20,725 nt of DNA from Phoronis ovalis. Its lineage: Eukaryota > Phoronida > Phoronidae. The notes beneath the pieces were generated by a model. That model was not told the origin of the DNA. It made no database searches and worked only from the letters and a program-made list of their open reading frames with translations. The first letter of the stretch is position 1; every line of letters starts with the position of its first letter. A program made the position numbers and the translations under genes. The stretch spans positions 1-20,725 of the forward strand of contig JAOXYB010110714.1 of assembly GCA_028565635.1 (NCBI GenBank), written 5' to 3'. Below are positions 1 to 9,800 of this stretch, piece after piece.

Positions 1-1097
1 AAAAAATCTGAGACCGACGAACGGATAATTATATTGACCTGGAACGGTGCACGGACAAACCCCATTATCCCCTGGTTATAAGTATACCTGTATACCAGCA
101 ATACTTTATAAGCCATCATGGATGTTGATTATATATAGAATGGGATTGAAGGATCATACTGATGATTTGATCAAATAACCATGCATTCTTAAATGTCCCA
201 GAGACATAGACAACCATCCAATAGATAGTTGCCTTGGCCAAGCTCAAGAATTTGAGAGTCCATGTCACAAGAAAAATCCAGGAATAGAAACCGGCAGACC
301 ACATCCAGAAATCTAGGATGTTAGAAATGACAGGCAATGAAAGTGCTTCAGGGTTGCACAAAAATTGGTACGTAACACTATAAATATAACATCTTTTTAC
401 TACCAGGGAACACTTTTATTGACTACTGGTTGGCCGGGTAAGGCTATCCAAAATAGTCTATGATGCTTGTGTTTTTGCTAATTAAATAAATTCCTGATTT
501 TCATTCCCAAGTTAGAAAATAAAATACTGGCTGTATAAGGCATTGAACAAAATTCTGTTTTGTTGTTTTCTTAACATTCTGTCAGTGAACTTTGATTTTA
601 ATTTACTGATTTAGATTCATTATTATTGTACGCAAGTGATAACTAATGGGATTCAAAATCAATAGTTCTGTGGCAATGTACAGAAAATCAGTACAGAAGA
701 ATGTAGTTGTATGTGTACCATTATTATTCCCTTCTCTTAATTATTTTTATGCTCAGTAATTCTTGGAAATTAACTCAGGAAGTTGATATTTTGCATGCCT
801 CTTGTATAAATAATTATTAGTCTAACATTTAAATTATAAAAGAAAAAGAAAAATATGGAAGAATGCAAGATATTATAATTTAAAACAAATACTGAGTTCA
901 GTCCTGTTTCACGTTTTGTTTATTTTATGTAGGTGATAGTAACATATGCATGAATTCACTGCATCATATCAAGATCCAAAAGCAAGGCATCGCTAAAGAA
1001 TCCCTAAAGTTTATGGAAATGTTTAACCAATCATGCTAATATGCTTTTCACACCAAAAAAACCAAGCAAAAAAGCTCAAACCAGTTTGATAGAGGCA
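1..1097. other. Left flank, no gene supported
   Basis: AT-rich sequence. One minus-strand open frame (about 116-410) has hydrophobic, Trp-containing content (DFWMWSAGFYSWIFLVTW) but no ATG start, no recognisable family and no convincing splice partners. Nothing else stands out. Confidence 0.7.
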
Positions 1098-1443
1098 ATG
1101 GCCTACCCTGGGGATATCGAACCTCAACTATCATGGCCCTAACTGTACCTGACTTTGAGATATAGCTTAGTGAAAATTGGAAGATCAATAAATTAATTAA
1201 AAAGATGCCAAAAAATAAAAATAAAATGAACAGAAATATTATCAAAGGTCATCTAGAATACTTCGCTGTAACTCAGTACAATCATTTTGGAACATTTAAG
1301 GCAGTTTTCAAAATTTGACCTTTGACCTTCAAATGACTTTTTGACCTCAAGGACAACCATGGCCTACCCCAGGAATGTCACACATCTAATACCAAGTTGC
1401 TAGCTTAACTGTCTTCGAGATATAGCTTGCTGAAAATTGGAAG
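1098..1443. repeat. Two diverged ~85 bp direct repeats
   Basis: Copies at 1098-1183 and 1359-1443 share the start ATGGCCTACCC and the end GAGATATAGCTT, then TGAAAATTGGAAG, at almost equal length (86 and 85 bp), with a diverged middle. TGACCT half-sites lie between them (1316-1347). Looks like an interspersed repeat with internal duplication. Confidence 0.75.
1316..1347 (-). promoter_or_regulatory. Nuclear-receptor-like DR1 (AGGTCAAAGGTCA) plus extra half-sites
   Basis: TGACCTTTGACCT at 1316-1328 is, on the minus strand, AGGTCAAAGGTCA, the ideal DR1 site for HNF4/RXR-type receptors. A variant TGACTT (1334-1339) and another TGACCT (1342-1347) follow. It sits within repeat DNA about 2.5 kb before the candidate first exon, so it may be only repeat sequence. 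Confidence 0.35.
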
Positions 1444-2917
1444 GAAAAGATAAAGAAGAAAAAAGTAAATGTAGCAAACCAGTAGGCTTTCTCCCTTATA
1501 GGAGCAACCTAGTAACTACCTGGATTATCATATATTAATTAATAACGTAAATGAGCCTCATGTTATGCACACAAAAATCTCACTAATATTCTACAGTCTG
1601 TAAAAAATGTAAACACAACATAGTAAACATTTAAAAAATGATTGAAGAAGAGCACAGGTTTTATCAGATATTTTGATGGTTCTTCTAGGTAATAATTAGG
1701 TTAAAGAGAAGTGTAATACCATGTAATCCGAAAACCCAGATGAAAAACACTACTAATAAATGCCCCTATGTTATACTGAAGCTTTGCTATTGGGAATAGG
1801 TTTTATAGAAAACCAACACAATTTGTATTGAACTGAATCATGTAAAATGTATTTAGCAGCTGCAATGAATATATATAATACATACAACAAAACACTTTCT
1901 GTAGCAATCTTGTCAATACAAGAACATGTATCGGGTTGAGTTAGTTCAGAAGCAGATGAGTATTCCGTAGGTATATTTTTAATTTTCTGATTTTTATAGC
2001 GGTCACAAAGTTGTCTGCTGTGTGACTGCTTCTGGAAATTTATTTAACTGTTGTAGTATGATTGCAGTTATACTCAAATTCAGTTGTGCTTAATTTATAA
2101 GCAAAATATCATTCTTTATATATTATTTGGAATCTACGGTGCAGGTTCTAAATAGTGTATATTCAAACCTCCTCTTGGACATTGTAAGGCGACTGATGTG
2201 ATAATTCTATATCATGTTGATGTTTACTAATATTTTCTTGGGGATCAGATAAAGGATCAACTATCAGAGTGTAATTTTTAAAAAAAATGTATTTATAAAG
2301 CTGGTTGTTTTACTTCCTGACACCCTTTATATTATACAGCGCCCATTTATTTTTTATTACTATTTGATTATTTGTCTACGGTAACAGTATGTGAGATAAC
2401 ATTGGGAAAGATCAGCTTTGTGAATTTTTAAGAAAAATATGCATTTTTTTACTTATTATCTGGAAATAATATGTGTTAATTTTTAGTTTGATTTGTCACC
2501 ATATTATTATAACGTAAAAAGGAAAACATATGGATGAGCTAAATGTCATTGGCATGGTTATAAAAATGGCACCACGAAAAACAGTGCTAAATAAATACAT
2601 TAATTGTGCTACAAAACCAACACCTTTTAGGATCTTACCTTAATTACCAGATACACCAGCAGAAGGTATTATATCACAAAATAAGAATTTTTAGTAACCT
2701 GTTTGTTTATCGTTTGAGAGTTCCTATATGAAAATGTTAAAATAATGTCATATTGTTTTGTTTGGTAAAGCAGTTATATTAATTTTTTTTATTGATTTAT
2801 AACAATCGGAATAAATATTTCAAAGTTTCAGAACTTGCCATGTAAGTATAACAATTTCTAAGTACCAGTGTTCAATATTTCTGTAGAAATTAATAGTTTG
2901 TACTTGGAAGTAGTACA
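1444..2917. other. Intergenic or upstream stretch, nothing identified
   Basis: AT-rich, with many short stops in all frames. I see no exon, RNA gene or clear repeat. Confidence 0.7.
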
Positions 2918-2925
2918 TGGTTCAT

Positions 2926-3422
2926 AATATTCACCCTGAGTGTCAGAGCCTATAAATCTCAGCTTATATAGTTTAAAACTTTCATATTTTATAGCTTACC
3001 CCTAAATTCAAATTTTTTATTTCTTATAGTAGCTTCGTTTATAGACTCTGAAACAACTTGCTCAGGCCTTTGATCTTCTGCCTGGATATGCTTCCAGATC
3101 TAGAAACGAGTGACAGCCAATGAGAACTTATGAGAACCAAATTTGTATATGGGGCTGATCAGTAACTACGAAGCAGTGCACGAAAAGGGCATGTGGCAAA
3201 CCTGTCCTTCTTAGAAGCTAATTATTTCATTGGTTGTTGACAATTATGCCATGCGTTGTGATTGGCTGTTGGGCTGTGTTCGGGATTAGATTCGAGTTGC
3301 TTCAGAGTCTATAAGCGAAGCTAAGATAGGACATAAAATTTGAGAAGTAGGAAATCATAAAATATGAGTTTTAAACGTGCTAGCAGAGGTTTATAAGCTC
3401 TTACACTCAGAGTGATAATATT
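2926..3422. mobile_element. 497 bp foldback (long inverted-repeat) element
   Basis: The left arm (2926-3059) and right arm (3295-3422) are reverse complements over about 130 bp with roughly three-quarters identity by eye. Best blocks are CTGAGTGT(C/A)AGAGC, TTTAAAACT(T)CATATTTTAT and AGCTTCG(T/C)TTATAGACTCT. The centre has a further perfect 9 bp inverted pair, ACAGCCAAT (3113-3121) and ATTGGCTGT (3261-3269). A 9 bp direct repeat TGGTTCATA lies outside at 2918-2926 and 3442-3450. No coding capacity. Looks like an old non-autonomous DNA transposon. Confidence 0.75.
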
Positions 3423-3450
3423 GCATGATGCATTTTTGCTGTGGTTCATA

Positions 3451-3790
3451 AATGTATATTAATAATATTAATATCATTATGCACTATGTCTATAAAAATA
3501 ATAATGATGATATGGTTGATAGATCTATGACAAATTGTACAAATCATTAACGTGGCTTTATTAAATATTTAGAATTTTTACGAAGTGGTTATAGTTTTTA
3601 CATGTACAGGTTCATCTAAGCTAGCATGATGATGGTAGATACAAGTAAATAGCCATGAATAGGGACCTGCATAACAATTATATGTAGCAAAACATATATA
3701 TTATTGATATATCCTTCACACTGTATGATTATATATCTTCATGGTGTTAACAGATTCATTGTGTATATTGCGTGACATTGCATCTGTGTA
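3451..3790. other. Sequence just upstream of the candidate start exon
   Basis: AT-rich with several ATAT tracts (for example 3700-3712). No convincing core promoter was found; many TATA-like words occur by composition alone. An in-frame TGA at 3773 precedes the ATG at 3791. Confidence 0.5.
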
Positions 3791-3840
3791 ATGGCTGATC
3801 AAACACTACTGCGTAAGGATACAGCACCTGGTCATTCAAA
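3791..3840 (+). CDS. Slo2: Candidate first coding exon of Slo2
   Basis: An ATG at 3791 with G at -3 and G at +4 opens 16 codons plus two bases ([16 protein letters not shown] then AA). The donor gtgaga follows at 3841. The two leftover bases join the single base that starts the next exon to make AAG (Lys), exactly the phase needed before VRVEF. An in-frame TGA lies at 3773, so the ORF cannot extend upstream. Slo2 N-termini are poorly conserved and vertebrate genes use alternative first exons, so homology cannot confirm it. A different first exon, inside or left of the window, remains possible. Confidence 0.42.
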
Positions 3841-6800
3841 GTGAGAATGTATTTTGTATGAGAAATGAGTGGTCGACTGAGATACAAATATGCTGGCGTA
3901 GCTGTACTGGTATTTGATAGTGTATAGTAAACATGAGCGATTGTTGGATCCTTTTACAAAAAATGAAGAGTTATTGTTAATATTTGGCTATTTCTCATGT
4001 ATAAGTTGGTATTTTCGTGTCATGGCACAGTATCATAGTCTGCTCATGGCTATTCCATTAGTTGATAAACCCCCTATTTCTTGTTTTTATAAAGATGTAA
4101 ACTACCATTCTGTTAGACTAAGTGTAAATAATGGTTTATCTGTCTTTAAAAAATGAGGAAGCAAAATTTTATGAAAAATAATTACTGAACAGATGTATTA
4201 TATGGCATATTGACTGGAAAAATTCTAAACATTAATACTTATTTCTAAATTTTGAAGATTTCTCATGATATCTGTTGAATTTGTACTTGGTTTGCATATG
4301 TAGTATTAGGAGGGGAGGCTGGAACAGCAATCATGAGAACATTGTATTGCTGACTAAAAAAATCTTGTTTTGCCTATTTAAACATGTGGTGAAATTTTGA
4401 TGGTTTTGATGGTAATTTTATGAAATCATCACAGAAAAGATAATCTCAATTAATAGTCTTGTGGCTTGTATTGCTGTAATGATTACTGGCATGCAGTTCC
4501 AAGAATTTGAAATGATCAATCTTAGAAATTAAACTACATACATGCGAAATGGATGTTGCCGATGTTTTGTTACTTGGGATATTTATTCAACTAAAATATA
4601 ATATCTTATATATTTTGCAGGGTTAGAGTGGAATTCTTTACAAATGAAAGATCCTTTAAAGAAAGGTTACAGTTGTATTTTGTCAAAAATCAACGATCTA
4701 GTAAGTAGCCAATTTATATTATGCTGTTCACACTAAAAATCACATTATAATACCAGTTTGGCCAAATTGCCTACACAAAAGTTTGGCCAAATCGCCTACC
4801 CAAGCCGACTTGACAACCATAATTAGCAGACATGTGTAGCTTAATGGGTTTGGCCAAGCCAGCTTGATTTTTTTTTCGAGTGCACACAAATTTGCTAAAT
4901 CACCAATTTGTAAATCCAAGTTTTCTCTTGTGCATGGCAATACTTGTGACCATAAATATTTAACAACATCAGTTGACAGTTCTCATGATTCAGGTAGCGA
5001 ATACTGTTTGGTACTATTTATTCACCCTTTTTTACTATGTCTTGTCTTTAAGCTAAATTTTGCTGATTAAATGAAAAGACAAAAGTGGATATTTTTTGCA
5101 AAACATCAGCCTAAGTTTCTAAATCTGTAACTTATTTTTGCCCTGCAAGGGTCAGAGTTGAAACTTAAAATGCAAAAGAATATTGGTTATATAAACCTTC
5201 ATACTATATATATACATAGCTATCTGTAGCATAAACTTTGAAAATTCATATCTTTTGAACAAAGCAAAATTTCAAAAATCTGATACATTTTTGTAGCTAT
5301 ATATGAAAAAAATATTTGAATGTGCAACGTTTCAACTATGCAGGTTTATGGGTTTTTGACATATTCTTTTGAATTTAGCATTTCAAAAAATTATCTTCTT
5401 TACCCAAAATAGTAAATGTACAGGTCACATGACCTACTTAGAAACAAAACAATCATAGATTTAGAAAGTTTAAGTTGTATACTTTCAAAATATATAAATG
5501 TATATATAAATAAATAAATAAACTTTTGTTTGTCTATCTCTTCATTTAATTACCTAAAATTTAACTTAAAGTATAAAGTCTGAATAAATTGTGCTGAACA
5601 ATATTCCCTACCTTAAACTAAAACTATTTCTGTGCAAACAAGAAAAAAATGAGTAAAATTTGCAACTGATATGTTAAAAATACAGGATGAGTTGCTGCAA
5701 AAAAGCTAAAATGTATGACAAAGATATAAGTATAAGCCCAGGCCACCAGAAATGAGTTTCTTCTCTTCAGGTGATCTGCCTTTATTATGCCAGTGTGAGG
5801 GTTGACTTTAATTTTAGTACACCCTGTATATATATCAAAAAAACATTATTGCTTAGTGCACAGTATAGCATAAGAGTGATCTAGAATCCTTTGTATATCA
5901 AAATTAATGTGTTCTTCATATGCATCTAGTCCGTCTGTACGTATTCTGAAATTTTATCAATTTAAACTTTGTTAGGGTACCATTTCACGGTACATATCAT
6001 CACATCTTCTAATACAATGTGTTAAATTATTGCTTTAAGATTTTTCTAGTGATTATTAGATGCATTAATCCACATTTTTCACCACCACAGGTCTGCGCAT
6101 TCGGATTTTTAATTTATTTATAAAATTTCTTACATGTGTCCTTTATGCTGTAAGAGTGTCTCTTGATAACCCCCACGAGACTCCACGGTAATTCCTTATA
6201 GTTAATGTCTGTAGAACCCTTTCTGAATGCAGCTTCCGAATTTTGTCACTAGGAGTAGTGGGGGTTGAAGTTAAATTCCAAAATAAATAAATCAGTTTAC
6301 ATATATTTCTTTAGTAAATTTGGTTAAATTTTGAAATATAAATGGAATATTTCAGTAAGTGAATGTATGGATAATTTGAAGAAAAAGTCATATTTTTCTG
6401 TGCATCAAATGCTAGCCATTGTTGCAAATCTCATAATTTTGATTATTAAATCTCCCTCTCTCTAGTGGACAAAATTTGAAACTGCAACTAGAAATGATTG
6501 TAGGTTTAGCTCCAAATTGCATGTAAAACGTATGGGTTTTAATCTTGTGGGGAAAAAGAAAGGTTACTTTCATTAAAAAAAATACTCTTTAGTGACTTTT
6601 TTGATAAATAAAATAGACTCTTTGTATGCACTTGGTAAAGCCACCGTCCTAATCCTGACATGATCCATTTTTGAATGGAATAATGCTATCATGTGAAAAA
6701 AGTGCATCATTGTTCATTTACAAAAAAATGTATGTGCTGGCGATCACAATGGTGACTCCACAAAGTGCGTTCAAGTAGTCCCTTTCCACAGCCTGTTTAT

Positions 6801-9800
6801 ATTGTACATCTTTCCAGCTCTTACAATCTGGTGTGGTAATGTTTTGCATTGTAAAAAGCATGTGATCTTATGTATTTTGTATTATATGAAGTTGAATTGA
6901 TTATCTACAACTGTTTCTCGTGATGTATTTCTGACTTTAATTGTCTTGTTTTTGATATTTTCATATTTCTATAGGTCTAATGTGTTTTGTATTATAATGT
7001 TTAGCTGTGGTGTTAAAAAAGAACTGAAGATCTAAATTTGTATGAAACAGTGAACATATGTTATTTCAGTAGCATGAATTAATGGGAAACTATCTGGTAA
7101 ACTTCTGTTTGCCAGTGAAATCTGCTCTATGTTGACACCCTTAAAACATGAAGTGTGTAGAAATATTTGAATTTATTGATTTCTCCAATAACAATAACAT
7201 TTTCAAATGGTTGTACAATAACCTGACACAATGTTTGTAAACATGTCTATACAACAAAGTCATAAAGCTGTATTTAGAAAAATAATTGTTGCATCTATAT
7301 TAAACTTCATTGAACCATCTCTTTTTTGTTAGAATACTGAATTCTTTTGTTTCATGATTTGCTATAAAAATTTTAAAAGAAATTTAAATATGCTGAGAAA
7401 AATTGCATTTTTTTTTGTAGTATTAATTCCACCTGGCAACATTGTCAAAACATAACATGGGTCCCTAAAATTCCAGAAGAATTCAGAAGGAATCCTGAGA
7501 TACACTGGTAAGTTGGATTAAAGAAACATAGACTATCTATGAAATTGATGATTGAGTATAAAAGTATTAGATTAGCATTTTATGTAATCATTGACTTCAT
7601 ATGAAATAAGGTGAGCTTGAAACTGAGTCCATAGATTATCTATGAAATATAGTGAGTTTAAAAATGTTGTCTACAAATAGATTGTCTATGAAAAACTGTG
7701 AGTTTAAAATTTGAGACTTCATAGTTTATCTATAAAATAAGATGAGCTTGAAACTGTCAACTTCATACATTATCTACAAAATATTATGTGATCGAAATGT
7801 GATGATTTAAAAAAAAAATCGACTCCATAGCGTGTCTATAAAATATTGTGAGGTTGATGTGGGCACCTTCATTTAACCTATACGGTTACTCGAAATTATA
7901 TAGATTATCTATGAAATAAGGCAATTATGAAATTGTTGGTAAGAAAATGGAATAAATATCTTGAGAAATTTACTTATCCATAGATTATCTATGAAATATT
8001 TCCTACACAATAAACATTTTGAAACCAATCATTTCCAGAGTAATTATATAGATTAGTTGAGTACCTAAAAGGGAAAGCACTGGAAATTCCCTTTTTATTT
8101 TGGACTCCCTCATATAGCTGTATGTGTTTGATGTGAAGTTTCGTGAAGCATTGCCTTCTGTATACAGTCGATGCCCTCAAAGTTTTATGTATCTTCTGGC
8201 ATTATGCTTCATTTCTTGAAATGGCTCACTGCTCCACTATATTGCCAAGCGAGTCCCATTCTCGGAACATTCTACGCATTATTGTGATTGAAACATGTCG
8301 AAGTTCACAACTAATGAATTGGGTATCGCTTCCACTTCGTTCCACAGAAACTATAATGTCTGAGGTGGAAAATAAAATGAGCATGAGTGCAAAGCATTCC
8401 TTTGCAGTTTAATTGTAGATTATATGAGCTAGCCAAGTTTGGTACAGGACTTATTGAGATTTAGCTTGGTGCATCAGTCCCAGGACTCACCATACCAATT
8501 TTCTAAATTATATCGCTATGCTATTGATTTGCATTAGTTGGTGATTCACATCTGGGATAGTTTACCATTCACAAACAGCTGTAATCACTTATTGCAATTC
8601 TTTGTTGAAACGCCAGATTAATTTGATTTATTTCTACACTTTTACTAAATGCATTTTTACTAAATTATAGTACACCAGATGTAAATTAGGCAAGTGTCAT
8701 TGCTTAATATGTTTTTATTTTCAGGTGTTATATAGGTTTTGTGGAAAGAGGTGAAACGTTATGGGCTATCCAAGTTGCTGTGGCGATTATCAGCCTCCTT
8801 GAGACATTACTTCTTACATATCTTGGTTACAAGGGAAACATTTTGCAGCAAGTTCTAACTCCAGGATTTATACTGGAGATAGTGAACACAGTGCCTTTTA
8901 TTGTTACTGTAAGTAGAAATGTGATACAAAGAAACTTTAACACTAACTTGCCGAAAAAATTGAAGGAAGCTTCAGATAACAAATAAAAGTAGTTATAATA
9001 TTAATGGATGATCTGACAAATACTACAATTGTGAGTGTAAGATGCTACCTTTAGCCACTCGTGATGATTTCTTCAATTTGAGGCTTTTCCTAAATGTTAG
9101 CGTATTGAAATTTTATTTACTCTCAGTGTAATCATTTGAATGGTATGTGAAATATATGCTGAGCATTACTTACTTTTAGCTAAAAAGTTATTATTTTCAA
9201 TTTCAATTTATTTTATTATAATACTGATGTTTCTCTTTTCAGATTGCATGGCCTCCATGGAGGGACCTTTTTGTACCAGTGTTTTTAAATTGTTGGCTTG
9301 CAAAATCTGCCTTGGAAAATGTATTTGTAAGTTATATGATATCGAGTTTCTTTAAAGGCATAGCAATTAACTTTCATCATGATATAGCTTATGTATAAGA
9401 GAAAGATGAACCTCAAGGCGAGCTCAGATACTTGTATTCTTTTATAAACTGATTGCACATAAAGTCATATGTTCGAGCTTTACATTTCTGCTTTTTAGTT
9501 GATGACATCATGCATTCTTAAGCGCTCCTGTTGGTTGTTACGATTAGGAGGATTAAAGTTTCTATATCATTGGAATCTACTATCATATAATTATTATAAA
9601 ATTATACTAATAAAACCATAATGTAAATTTTTAAAGAATAAAAATGAATTAAATTAGATATTTACTGTGAAACATAAACTTTAGTTCACATTTAACACTT
9701 CCTCTGTGATGATGCTCTCTTGGGGGGGGGGGGAGGGTAGAACTCTTAATGTGCTGTCAATCCATGCTAAAGTACACAGTCCATATCGCAATGAATGTTC

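Larger units (their letters stand above)
4701..6090 (+). other. Intron 2
   Basis: A 1390 bp AT-rich intron. It contains a 25 bp duplication with TTTGGCCAAAT cores (4755-4799), an inverted AGGTCA pair (5422-5435), TA/TAAA simple sequence near 5490-5521, and a possible short mariner-like remnant (5681-5832). No exon-like open frame with Slo2 homology was seen. Confidence 0.85.

Noticed and set aside
2310-2335. CCTGACACCCTTTATA as a mariner-type TIR (minus strand TATAAAGGGTGTCAGG)
   Set aside because: No inverted partner within about 1 kb on either side.
3600-3610. ATG TAC AG then gttcat as an alternative tiny start exon (Met-Tyr-Arg before VRVEF)
   Set aside because: The donor is poor and a two-codon exon cannot be told from chance; 3791-3840 is better supported.
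3914-4156. 80-codon plus-strand open frame beginning [10 protein letters not shown]
   Set aside because: No similarity to Slo2 or another family I know, ends in a normal stop, and lacks a donor that would meet exon 2 in phase.
7527-7997. Regularly spaced palindromic repeats considered as a CRISPR array
   Set aside because: Repeats are degenerate, spacing runs from 44 to 80 bp, tails are themselves repeated, and the host is a eukaryote.
8143-8412. 89-codon plus-strand frame in intron 4 (and the minus-strand frame 7989-8180)
   Set aside because: Between well-supported exons 4 and 5, no homology and no splice sites placing it in the Slo2 frame; open by composition.
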